Shown here: in pieces, positions 1-8,972 of the stretch
Numbering within the stretch: position 1 is the first letter of the stretch
Layout of the letters: each line of letters starts with the position of its first letter
Assembly: GCA_035626515.1 (NCBI GenBank)
Contig: DASPNM010000017.1
Location: 62,001 to 126,000 of the forward strand
Direction of reading: 5' to 3'
Source: DASPNM01 sp035626515
Lineage (GTDB): Bacteria > Bacteroidota > Bacteroidia > Chitinophagales > Chitinophagaceae
DNA length: 64,000 nucleotides
Position numbers and translations under genes: made by a program
Notes under the pieces: model-generated
Told to the model about the DNA's origin: nothing
Database searches by the model: none
The model's input: the letters and a program-made list of their open reading frames with translations, nothing else

Positions 1-2404
1 CACGGCCGTTGATCTCATAGCTTCCTTTCGGATAATAAGCATTAAAAATCGCTCTGCCAGCTTCAGATTCGAACGGAGAAAGCAGTGAAAGAAGCGCTCG
101 GATCCTGTCTTCAGTAGTGTGTCCAAACGTCAGCCACTGCTGGATCGCGTAATTCAGCTCGAGGGGCATCGTGGCGCGCAACAGCGAACGGTTTTTGAAA
201 AACACCAGCGCCATCCGGTATCCTTCGTCCGCCATTTCATTCAATACGGCACGGGCGCTGTCGCCGGGGTTGTAATATTCGTCGTACGCCAGGAGTGTGC
301 TGAAATTATTCAATTCGGGCAGCAGCAGCGCGTAGTCAAGATTGCGGCGTACCAGTTCCTTCAGGGTGCTGCGTACCAGGCGGATCAACTCTGCTTTATG
401 AACTCCTTCGTCGTGTTTGTCAAACAACAGCAACTGGCGGTACGTTTCAACAGCCAGCCCCAACCTCGATTTGTCTTCGAGGCTACTCAGCAATTTTTTC
501 ATGGATCCGGGCTCGTACCGTTCTTCAATCAACAACGGGATGGCTTTATTGTCATAACCTACTTCTTTGCTTTTCATCAGGCTGATCATTTCCGCCCGCA
601 ACTTGTCCACAACCCGGTTGTTCTGTTTTTCCTCTGCATCATACCAATAGAATCCGCTGAGAATGATCATTGCGGCGATCGCACCCAGCACGGCAATACG
701 CTGGGCGCCGTACTTCATAAAGGCACGCGTAACGGCCACTCGCCTTGCACTGCGGCGGATGAGTTCGCGTATGTCTGCAAGGATTTCCCCGGCCTCCGCA
801 AGCGCATGTTGTTCCTCTTCATGCACCTCCCCGTAACGCTTGATCCAGGCAATATTTGGCCTGCACTTCCGGTACCAGTTCTCAAAATACGTGAGCGGCC
901 CGATGGGAAGAAGGAAATCCCGGCTTTTTCCGCTCGCCTTCCATCGGTCCAGCTGCTTCTTGAAATCCAGGTAGGTGCTGTAAAACTCGTACTCCTGGTT
1001 CGCCCAGGTGTTCAGCTTGTTCCAGTTGCGGATCAAACTTTCATGGGTAATATCCAGTACCGTTTCGGAAGAGATCTGTACCGTGGCGGGATCGTCTGTG
1101 ATGAAGGGTCGGATGAACGAGTTGCCCTCCTCGCGGAACACGCGCAGTACATCCGCTACTACCGCGGCCGGACATGCCGGGTCGTTGATAATGGCTGTGA
1201 TCTCGCCAAGAGTCATTCTGTTCCGAACGGCCCTGCTGTTGTCGATCTTGGTAAGGCAGCTAAAAGTGAGTGCGATAATACGCTTGGCACGCTGCTGCGT
1301 AATCGGGTTTTCCGGGTGAAGCTTGTTGTAGTGTTCCCAGGCGTTCTCATAAAGAGTGCTGGCGTGAATTTCAATTACCTTGTTCAACCCGGTATCGCGG
1401 TAATAATTTTTGCGGTAGGCCGGCAATGTTTCAAACCATCTTTGGAACTCAGGAAGATCTTCGTCGGGCAGGTCGGACGCCGGCATGCCGCCGACTTTGG
1501 CGTAATGGATCAGGTCCATCTCCTGGCGGCCGTGATCTGCTGCCAGCCAGATCTGGCTCAACGTATGCTGCAGGATCGGCAACTGGTCTACCCCCTCCGC
1601 GATATCAAACACCAGTCTTTCGATCAGGCGCTGCGAGATCCTGTTGCCGCTCAATATCGCGGGCTCTTCGATCACCTGCTTGAGGTCCTTTCGCTTCAGG
1701 CGGGGCACGAAGAACTGGGAAAAGCCGATATACTCGGGCAGACCGCGAAACGCAGAGCACTGCCCGATATAATCAGACCGCATCGTGCAGACAACATAAA
1801 CAGGAATGTTTCTCTTGATAGCAATACGCGCAGTTTCGAGCACCAGGTTCACCACAATCTGTGAATCCTGGGACGGAACTTCGCTGTAAAAATTCTCAGG
1901 GTTCGTAAAAAATTCCTCGAACTGGTCAACGATCAGCATCAGGTTAGCTGCCTTCCTGTTTCTTTTTCGCTTTTCCTCCTCATCGAGGCCTCGCCAGGCC
2001 TCATCGTTTTCGTCCACGAAAAAATCCGAGCTCGTGTACAGGTCCACGAGCGAGGAATAACCCCGCCGTAGTTCGGTCTCGACCGTCGCAGGTAAGATGT
2101 CGAATGCGTGAGCGAGCGAGGCCGCCATATTCTGCACCGGGTTGCGTTCGGGCCGGAAATCGGCAACCACCCAATTTGCATACTTCGCCTTAAAAAAGCC
2201 TGCGCGGGCGTTGGGCACAAGACCGGCGTAGATCAGCGAAGACTTTCCTTCGCCCGATGCTCCGGTGAGCATGAGGAACTTATTTTGCTCGAGCAGCGAA
2301 GTGACCTGGTCGATCTGCAGATCGCGCCCCTTAAAATAAAGGCTTTCCTCTTCGGTGAAGGATCGTAATCCTGTATAGGGACATATAGTTTGCTCGTCGA
2401 TCAT
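1..2404 (-). CDS. STAND NTPase (nSTAND1 type) with membrane segment, C-terminus outside window
   Basis: The frame stays open from an ATG at 2404 to the window edge, giving 801 visible codons. The start reads MIDEQTICPYTGLRSFTEEE, nearly the same as the upstream paralogue. The P-loop is GASGEGKSS (about residues 48-56), Walker B is LMLIVDQFEEFF, and the winged-helix motif DITHESLIRNW follows; this order is typical of the nSTAND1 family. A hydrophobic segment (IAVLGAIAAMIILSGFYW, coded near 650-705) suggests membrane anchoring, and the visible part beyond it is helical. The ATG directly follows the TAA of the upstream paralogue, so translation is probably coupled. STAND proteins are usually ATP-driven switches that oligomerise when the C-terminal sensor binds a trigger. 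The trigger and the C-terminal end are not visible. Confidence 0.85.
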   Translation of the reverse strand, partial: MIDEQTICPYTGLRSFTEEESLYFKGRDLQIDQVTSLLEQNKFLMLTGASGEGKSSLIYAGLVPNARAGFFKAKYANWVVADFRPERNPVQNMAASLAHAFDILPATVETELRRGYSSLVDLYTSSDFFVDENDEAWRGLDEEEKRKRNRKAANLMLIVDQFEEFFTNPENFYSEVPSQDSQIVVNLVLETARIAIKRNIPVYVVCTMRSDYIGQCSAFRGLPEYIGFSQFFVPRLKRKDLKQVIEEPAILSGNRISQRLIERLVFDIAEGVDQLPILQHTLSQIWLAADHGRQEMDLIHYAKVGGMPASDLPDEDLPEFQRWFETLPAYRKNYYRDTGLNKVIEIHASTLYENAWEHYNKLHPENPITQQRAKRIIALTFSCLTKIDNSRAVRNRMTLGEITAIINDPACPAAVVADVLRVFREEGNSFIRPFITDDPATVQISSETVLDITHESLIRNWNKLNTWANQEYEFYSTYLDFKKQLDRWKASGKSRDFLLPIGPLTYFENWYRKCRPNIAWIKRYGEVHEEEQHALAEAGEILADIRELIRRSARRVAVTRAFMKYGAQRIAVLGAIAAMIILSGFYWYDAEEKQNNRVVDKLRAEMISLMKSKEVGYDNKAIPLLIEERYEPGSMKKLLSSLEDKSRLGLAVETYRQLLLFDKHDEGVHKAELIRLVRSTLKELVRRNLDYALLLPELNNFSTLLAYDEYYNPGDSARAVLNEMADEGYRMALVFFKNRSLLRATMPLELNYAIQQWLTFGHTTEDRIRALLSLLSPFESEAGRAIFNAYYPKGSYEINGR

Positions 2405-5400
2405 TTACTGGCTCTCATTTATGTAAGGAATGAACCGGCGGGTAAAAAAGGGCTGGTTCACGATGAAGCGTTTCCATTCGGGATTCTCGGGTTGAGCCGA
2501 AAGGTATCCAGCCAGCGTATGTCGAATGAACCCGGCCCTGTCTTCTGTAGAGATGAGAGCCGGCGCCTGCTGTTGCGCTTCATAAAGATTACCGCGACGC
2601 GCATGCGCGCGCGCAAATCTGAATATAGCCTGGAACTTGTTCGGAGAATTCTTGATCACGCGGTACGCTTCGGACGAGTTATCTTCCGGGTCCAGGTACA
2701 TTAGCGCCATCGCAATCTGGTGGCGGTTGGGTTGAAACACGCTGGGATTATCAAGCCTGCCCATTTCAGCTCGCGCCGAATCCAGCAGTCGTCGCGCCGC
2801 CTCGGATGCACGGTTTGACAGGCTCAGGTCCTGGCTGGCGGCGGCGTAAAGCGACGACCGGTTTACCGGCTTATTGAACACATCCACCAGGCGGAAGGCA
2901 ATGTCGAACCTGTCGGCAACGGCGCATGTGGCAATTGCATTCGCCACCAGCTCAAATGAATAATTGTTTGGGGCGAGGAACGTGTTGTACTGGAAGGCGT
3001 TTAGAAGCTTGTCCGGTTGAATCCGTTCCAGGAACGCAATTCCCTTTTCTAATTCGTTGCTGTGAAGTGCGGCCCGGATGAGATGCAGGTAAAGAATGTT
3101 CATATCCGCTACCTGGTTTCCCTTGCGCGCTTCCAGTTGCGCCGCCAGCCGTTCCATAAACGCCGGTGGCATAGGTTCGCGAACAAACAGCGCCGGGATG
3201 GTTATCGCGGCGTGATAATCAAACGTCCACACTTCAAAATACTGCAGATCCTCAGAACGGTACAAGGAATCAAACAGGTTCCGGTCCAGCACAAATTTTG
3301 AAAATGCCGGGGAATAATAGAAGACCAGGTTCGAACGCGGTTCAAACGGATGAAAGGGGACCCGGAAATCAGGGTATAGGAATAGAAACCTGGCGGGCAT
3401 ATTGATGATTTCGGTCCCGGCCGCACCCACCACCGGCATGGACTGGTTGAGCAACGCATCCGGAACGCGGCGGTACAGCGAGATCGCTTCGGAAAATAAA
3501 TGGTCGGCGCCGGGCCCCGGGTTCTTTCTGAGTTCGTTCCTGAAAGAAATCAACAGCCCTTCGTTCTTAAGCGCACAGGCCATGGCGAAATTGCGCTGGT
3601 CGGCATCCGCGATCCTGGTGATCTGTTCCCTCAGCTTCGAATAGAAAAACGCCATCATTTCATCGCTGGCCACTGAAAGAATTTGGTTCGAAAATGTCTG
3701 CCCGCCGCCCCCGGCATAAAAATTAGTGTTGGACATTTGGAAAGGCCTGCTGAGGGCCTTGGCCACCATGCGACTGTAAAAATCTACAGGTGTTATGGAC
3801 TTGCGGCTGCAATAGCCCTGGACGAAGTCGTCCAAAAATTCTGTGGTTGCGTAGATATGAAACACGGCGGCGATGTGTGCCGCGGTTTCAACGAAGGTCG
3901 CGTAATCGTTCTGGTAAAAGTTATCCTGGTACCTGAGAATACTGTCAACGCAACGCAGGGCCATAGACGGCCGGCCGGTCGCCGCGTATAAGTAAGCGAG
4001 GTCCTGGAACAGCGCGTTGAAACGATGCCCGTAATTATGATTGCCCCGTTCAAGAATCCTGTCCCGGTGGTAGTTATTCTCAACCCAATTTGCTCTGTTC
4101 TCGTTTTCAAACGGGGACAAAATGCCCAGCACCCGGCTGATCTGCTCCGCAGTAAATACCCGGTAATTAATGCCGTGCTCGAGCGCCATGTTCAGGAACT
4201 GAACGTCATCAAATCCCTCGGGTTGTTTCTCCAGGACATGCATGTACCAGCGGACTGAACGGGTTGCGTTGCGCGTAAGGAAAGTGCGCAGTGAATCCGT
4301 GGGATTAAAATAGTGCGCAAACTCCGCGACGACGGAATAATCATACAGCAGTTTGAGGACTTCGGAAAGCTCGCGGTTAGTCGTGGCCAGGGGGAGTGTT
4401 TCCAGCAGACTGTCGGCAGTGGAAAGGGCCAGGAATATTTCCTGTTGCGGTTCGTAGCGCCCCTGCGTAACCAACTGCGTAGCTATTGCAGTAGCGATCT
4501 TAATTTTCTGCCGTGGACTGGCGATAGCGTCGATTATTTCCGGGATGGTCGTCCTGCCGAGCATCAGGCGTTCGTTTAGCGCCGGCACAACAAACTCGGG
4601 GCTCAGCCGGTTCTTATTTGCAATCTCCAAAGAAGTTTCATCTATTTTGTTCAGCACATAATCGTTCTGCTTGCGCAGATAACTGGAAACGGCAAACGAG
4701 CTCAGCACCAGTATTGCCACCATGCCCAGCACCAGCGCAATGCGTTTTGCGCCGTAATGCATGATCGTGCGCGTCACTATCAGTCTCGCTGCGCTTTTCG
4801 CAAGAAACTGCTTCGCGTTGTAAAGCACTTGCCTCGCCTGCTGCAGCTTTCTTTCCTTTTCAATATCCTCCGGCAGGTAACGCGCGATCCATTCGGCGTT
4901 CGGTTTTACCTTGTTAAACCAGCTTTCGAAATAAGTAAGAGGACCGATAGGAAGCAGAAATCCCGTCGATTTGCCGCTCTCTACCCAGCGATTCAGCTGT
5001 TGTTCGAAATCGAGGGAGATCACGTAATTTTCGAACTCCTCCGCGGCCCATTGTCCTAAATACTCCCAGTTACGGATCAGGCTTTCATGCGTAATATCGA
5101 GCACGTCGTTTTCATCCAGTGTCTGGCTGGTGGGATCCTCGGTCATGAAAGGCCGGATGAACGTGTTCCCCGGTTCCCTGAAAATATTCAGCACGGCTGC
5201 GACCTGCGCTGTTCCGTATTCGTTGCGGCCCAGGATGTTGGTGATTTCGCGCAGCGTCATGCGGTTTCTTACCGCGCGGCTCTGATCGATTTTTGTCAGA
5301 CAGCTAAACGCCGTTCGGACGATCAGCTTCGCATCTGCGTCTGGAATCGGTCTGCCGGTTTTCTCGCTGTAATAGTCAGCCGCCTGTTCGTAAAGCTTAT

Positions 5401-6448
5401 TTGTGTGGGTATCGAGCACGTTTTGCAGGTCCGGCTTGTGATAGCAGGCTTTGATGTGCGCAGGCAACTGTTCAAACCATTGGTTAAACCGGTCCACCTG
5501 CTCGTCGGGCAGCTCGTGAGCCGGCATCCCTCCCACCATCGCGTAATGGATCAGGTCCATTTCCTCTTTTCCGTTAGACGCAGCATGCCAGATCTGGTTC
5601 AGCGCATGTTGCAGTATCGGCAGTTGGTCCACCCCTTCGGTCAGATCAAGAATGAGCCGTTCGGTGAGCCGCCTTGAGATTCTGTTGCCGCTCAGTGTCG
5701 CGGGTTCTTCGATCACGAGTTGCAATTGGGTGCGGTTGAGCCGCGGTACAAAGAATTGCGAAAACCCGATGTATTCCGGCAGACCCCGAAACGCAGCACA
5801 CTGTCCGATAAAATCGGAACGCATCGTAAACACAACATAAACGGGAAGATCTTCCTCCAGCGATATTCGCGCGGTCTCCAGAAGGAGGTTTAATACCAGG
5901 TTCGCATCAGCTGAAGGCACACCCTTGTGATAGTTTTCCGGATTCGTGAAGAATTCCTCAAACTGATCCACGAGAATGATCAGGTTTGCAGCCTCTCTTT
6001 TCATGGCTGTCCGCTCTGTCTCGGTGGCAGACTCCCAGTCCGGGGACAACGTGTTGGTATATCTTTTAGAGTTTTTGTACAGGTCGACGAGCGCGGAGAA
6101 TCCGTGATTCAGCTCGGATTCCACAGTTTCCACGCTCGCAATTCCAAGTTCCCGTGCCACCGAACGACACAGGTTCCTGAATGGAGCGCGTTCCGGGCGA
6201 AAGTCGGCCACGCACCACTGCGTATATTTTGATTTGAGAAAACCGGCCCGCGCATTCGGAATGATACCCGCGTAGATCAGGGAGGATTTTCCGTCGCCGG
6301 AAGCGCCGGTCAGAATAAGAAACTTGTTTCGCTGTAATTGTTCGGAAGCCTGGTCAATGTCCTGATCCCTCCCTTTGAAATAAAGGGATTCTTCCTCGGT
6401 AAATGATCGGAGCCCGGTATAGGGGCAAATCTCATCTGTCTCGAACAT
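2405..6448 (-). CDS. STAND NTPase (nSTAND1 type) with membrane segment and long helical C-terminus
   Basis: A protein of 1347 residues. P-loop GASGDGKSS at 48-56, Walker B ILVDQFEEFF at 158-167, an arginine finger/sensor-like TMRSDFIGQC near 208-217, and the winged-helix-like DITHESLIRNWEYL at 451-464 define an nSTAND1 core. One membrane helix is likely at 569-590. The remaining 750 residues look alpha-helical and repeat-like, without a domain I can name; they are the probable sensor. The gene lies 96 bases after the cyclase-TIR gene and ends with TAA directly before the ATG of a second paralogue, so the three probably form one operon. The NTPase half resembles the paralogue closely while the C-terminal half does not, as expected of a duplicated receptor with diverging specificity. 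The function as a conflict-system receptor is inference. Confidence 0.85.
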   Translation of the reverse strand: MFETDEICPYTGLRSFTEEESLYFKGRDQDIDQASEQLQRNKFLILTGASGDGKSSLIYAGIIPNARAGFLKSKYTQWCVADFRPERAPFRNLCRSVARELGIASVETVESELNHGFSALVDLYKNSKRYTNTLSPDWESATETERTAMKREAANLIILVDQFEEFFTNPENYHKGVPSADANLVLNLLLETARISLEEDLPVYVVFTMRSDFIGQCAAFRGLPEYIGFSQFFVPRLNRTQLQLVIEEPATLSGNRISRRLTERLILDLTEGVDQLPILQHALNQIWHAASNGKEEMDLIHYAMVGGMPAHELPDEQVDRFNQWFEQLPAHIKACYHKPDLQNVLDTHTNKLYEQAADYYSEKTGRPIPDADAKLIVRTAFSCLTKIDQSRAVRNRMTLREITNILGRNEYGTAQVAAVLNIFREPGNTFIRPFMTEDPTSQTLDENDVLDITHESLIRNWEYLGQWAAEEFENYVISLDFEQQLNRWVESGKSTGFLLPIGPLTYFESWFNKVKPNAEWIARYLPEDIEKERKLQQARQVLYNAKQFLAKSAARLIVTRTIMHYGAKRIALVLGMVAILVLSSFAVSSYLRKQNDYVLNKIDETSLEIANKNRLSPEFVVPALNERLMLGRTTIPEIIDAIASPRQKIKIATAIATQLVTQGRYEPQQEIFLALSTADSLLETLPLATTNRELSEVLKLLYDYSVVAEFAHYFNPTDSLRTFLTRNATRSVRWYMHVLEKQPEGFDDVQFLNMALEHGINYRVFTAEQISRVLGILSPFENENRANWVENNYHRDRILERGNHNYGHRFNALFQDLAYLYAATGRPSMALRCVDSILRYQDNFYQNDYATFVETAAHIAAVFHIYATTEFLDDFVQGYCSRKSITPVDFYSRMVAKALSRPFQMSNTNFYAGGGGQTFSNQILSVASDEMMAFFYSKLREQITRIADADQRNFAMACALKNEGLLISFRNELRKNPGPGADHLFSEAISLYRRVPDALLNQSMPVVGAAGTEIINMPARFLFLYPDFRVPFHPFEPRSNLVFYYSPAFSKFVLDRNLFDSLYRSEDLQYFEVWTFDYHAAITIPALFVREPMPPAFMERLAAQLEARKGNQVADMNILYLHLIRAALHSNELEKGIAFLERIQPDKLLNAFQYNTFLAPNNYSFELVANAIATCAVADRFDIAFRLVDVFNKPVNRSSLYAAASQDLSLSNRASEAARRLLDSARAEMGRLDNPSVFQPNRHQIAMALMYLDPEDNSSEAYRVIKNSPNKFQAIFRFARAHARRGNLYEAQQQAPALISTEDRAGFIRHTLAGYLSAQPENPEWKRFIVNQPFFTRRFIPYINESQ

Positions 6449-6544
6449 AGAAAGTATTTGATCCTCGCTTTCATGAAGACCAACTCCGGTTGGCTGGCTG
6501 AGGGTACAAAAACGGAAAATTTACCTGCCGGAAGCGCTGTAGCG

Positions 6545-8641
6545 CTAGACGACTTTGAGGTAAACTTTTTTCACTTCGTCCGGAATGGTTTCTTTAGGAA
6601 CTATGGAAGAAATAACCTTCGGTGCCTTGAAATTTCTCGCGAGGTTGCTCTGGGGCTGATCCTCTCCCACCAGGAACATCGGCGTGGGTGAAGAAGCTCC
6701 GCCCACCTGCTTCCAGATCTGCTTAATAAACGGCAGAGCCCAGTCGGCAGCATACTTGAAATAAACCACAGCCAGCTTGCTCTTGGGGATCTGCTGCGAC
6801 GACATTTCGCGGTACGAATCCTCTCCATCGGGCGAGATATTCAGCGTCTCCACCGGAAGCTCCAGGCTGATACGGTCCACAATTTTCCTCGCCTCATGCT
6901 CATCCTGCTGGTTGAAGATGAAGAAAATATCGGTATCCTTGGAATCATAGATCGTCGCATCCTGCTTCATCATGACCACCCGCATATCGTCCACCAGCTG
7001 CATCGGTCCCTGGCTGTTCGAAAACATCATGTTGCGGGTAATGTTGTTTCGTATATACCGTATGAATTCCTGCTGTGCAGGTTTTATCGTTCCCTGCAGA
7101 GCGGGCACCTGCCAAACAAACACGTTGAATTCGGCGCCCTCTCCGATCCGTTTTTTCGCTTCCATGAACTGGTACTGCGGAAAGGAAATTTCGTCATTCG
7201 TTTCGAAGCGCCGGCCAAATTCCCCGCTCAGCATGTGGAGGGAACAAACGCATTTTTTCAGTTCCTCTTCCGTCTTTTTCCGAAATATGTCGTCGTCAGC
7301 GGGACAATCAACCGAAGGGAGGACATTGAACCCGGCTTTTTGAAGAATAATGGCCATTTCCTCGCGGCTTTCCTTAAGATCGCCGGAGGTCCAGGCCAGG
7401 AAAATATTGGGTCGCTGGCGGTCAATCACCTGCACTTTAATACCGGACGATACCGAAGTTGAGATCACGGTGGGCAGGATGCGCCGTGCCGTCGGTTCAT
7501 AAGATTGGTGATCCTGCACGCCTCCTTTCTGACGGAGCTTAATGCCGGAAATGATCTCTTTAATCGCATTAGCCACCTTGTTGATCTGGTTGCGGTACAT
7601 CGCGCGGTTGGGTGCCGCGAGCTTTTCATCATCCACCGGCCGAAGCGGCCGGTTTACCCCTTCTTCGCGATAGATGAAGTCAATCGACCGAAGTCCGCCC
7701 GAGAGCTCCGATTCGAGCAGCTTCACATCTTCAATGTCTATGTCGTGTATTCGGACTGGAATCATCCGCGAAGCTCTGTTGCCATTAAGCAGCTCCACGT
7801 CGCTGCCGATTCCGTCCCCCAGCGATTCCGCATGAAATTTCTTGAATTCGTTTTTCCACACCGGGGAATTCACGTCGCAATAGGTCTGCGAAATAACAGG
7901 GATAAGGATCAGCGACCGGATCTTTTGAAGGTCTTTGCGTTTTTCTTCCGGGCTTGTGTCATAGAACACGGTCAGCTTGTCTTTCAGTGTGGCGCTGAGC
8001 TCCTGGTTCAGCTTTTCCACAAACTCACTGACCCATTTATCGTATTTATTGTCGTTGTAGCGGTAGCTAACATAGATGTCGCAATCAAAACCCGAAACAA
8101 TGGAAGCCCCTTCAGGACGCTGACTGACCTCATTATCACTGCCGTTCGACAACATGATCCGATAGACCTGGATTGGCTCCTTCACGTTCTTGAGGTGCTC
8201 CACGCCGAAAAATTCCGTCCGGATGTTGGTCTTGTTCGCAATATCGCGCTGCACCGACTCCGAGACGAAAATTCCTGAAGGAGGAGCCAGGGATTGCAGC
8301 CGCGAGGCGATATTCACAGCATCACCAAAAATGTCATCGTTCTCAAAAACCACCTCGCCGAGGTGAATGCCAATGCGCAATTCGAAGGCCTTCATGCGGG
8401 TGCACTCTTCCTGGATCCGGATGGCTGCCTTCACAGCGTTGCTCACGGCGGAGAAACTTGCCAGCACTCCGTCCCCGAGCTCCTTGATCCACTTTCCCCC
8501 GAACTCGGCAATGATCGGCTTTTGAAGTTCCCGGTTCTTGCGCAGCAGCTCGAAAGCTTTGGCCTCGTCCACCCCCATCATTGCCGTATAACCGACCACG
8601 TCGGTAAACATAATGGCGGCGAGCTGGCGTGAGGCTAACAT
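6545..8641 (-). CDS. class III adenylate cyclase fused to three TIR-like modules
   Basis: A protein of 698 residues with no evident membrane helix. Residues 5-165 form a class III nucleotide cyclase: metal Asp14 in FTDVVGY, Asp57 in KELGDG, adenine-selecting Lys53 and Asp103 (DDIFGDAVN), and transition-state Asn110 and Arg114, so an active cAMP-forming enzyme is predicted. Residues 186-370 form a TIR domain (CDIYVSYRYND) with a candidate catalytic Glu265 in PVWKNEF. Residues 411-560 form a second TIR-like module (IFLAWTSGD, then FPQYQFMEA), and 569-698 a third, more diverged one (DIFFIFNQQDEHEA). TIR domains are NADases or scaffolds in bacterial defence and signalling. The position directly before two STAND NTPases suggests a joint system in which the cyclase or TIR part is the output. 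Which part is catalytic in the cell is not known. Confidence 0.85.
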   Translation of the reverse strand: MLASRQLAAIMFTDVVGYTAMMGVDEAKAFELLRKNRELQKPIIAEFGGKWIKELGDGVLASFSAVSNAVKAAIRIQEECTRMKAFELRIGIHLGEVVFENDDIFGDAVNIASRLQSLAPPSGIFVSESVQRDIANKTNIRTEFFGVEHLKNVKEPIQVYRIMLSNGSDNEVSQRPEGASIVSGFDCDIYVSYRYNDNKYDKWVSEFVEKLNQELSATLKDKLTVFYDTSPEEKRKDLQKIRSLILIPVISQTYCDVNSPVWKNEFKKFHAESLGDGIGSDVELLNGNRASRMIPVRIHDIDIEDVKLLESELSGGLRSIDFIYREEGVNRPLRPVDDEKLAAPNRAMYRNQINKVANAIKEIISGIKLRQKGGVQDHQSYEPTARRILPTVISTSVSSGIKVQVIDRQRPNIFLAWTSGDLKESREEMAIILQKAGFNVLPSVDCPADDDIFRKKTEEELKKCVCSLHMLSGEFGRRFETNDEISFPQYQFMEAKKRIGEGAEFNVFVWQVPALQGTIKPAQQEFIRYIRNNITRNMMFSNSQGPMQLVDDMRVVMMKQDATIYDSKDTDIFFIFNQQDEHEARKIVDRISLELPVETLNISPDGEDSYREMSSQQIPKSKLAVVYFKYAADWALPFIKQIWKQVGGASSPTPMFLVGEDQPQSNLARNFKAPKVISSIVPKETIPDEVKKVYLKVV

Positions 8642-8723
8642 TTAGACAAATTAGGAAATTAAAATTAATTCGGGTCAAAATGTCGAAAACTCTACAGCCC
8701 GTTTTGGGGGATGTGGAAAACTA

Positions 8724-8972
8724 GATGAGTGATGAGTGAGCAGTAAGGAGTAAGCAGTAAGGAGTGATGAATGATGAGTGATGAGTGTTTGAGAGCCGAC
8801 TCCGGACTCCCCACTAACAAAACGGCCTCAGAAAAAATGCCGCCCGGAAGCTGAGCGAGCGAAGCGTCTTTCTTGCCGACTTTGGCATTGAGGGAAACGC
8901 AAGCCGCCGCGATGAGTGAGCTGTGAAGAGTTTTGAAAAATCGGCTCCGAACTCCGAACTCCCGACTCCGAA
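8724..8972. repeat. low-complexity direct repeats between the two cyclase genes
   Basis: The 331-base gap between the cyclase genes contains no credible gene. It holds GATGAGTGATGAGTG twice (8724-8738 and 8773-8787), AGCAGTAAGGAGT twice (8739-8751 and 8753-8765), and a run of short ACTCCGAACTCC-like units at 8945-8975 with related units near 8799-8812. Unit lengths and spacing are irregular, so this is not CRISPR. The promoter of the cyclase-TIR gene should lie at its left edge, where the sequence before the ATG at 8641 is AT-rich and includes TAATTTG, one base short of the TAnnTTTG element. Confidence 0.6.

Noticed and set aside
119..1864. Plus-strand 581-codon open frame
   Set aside because: It is the complement of the STAND NTPase gene, which has clear Walker motifs and a paralogue; the plus-strand product has no recognisable domain.
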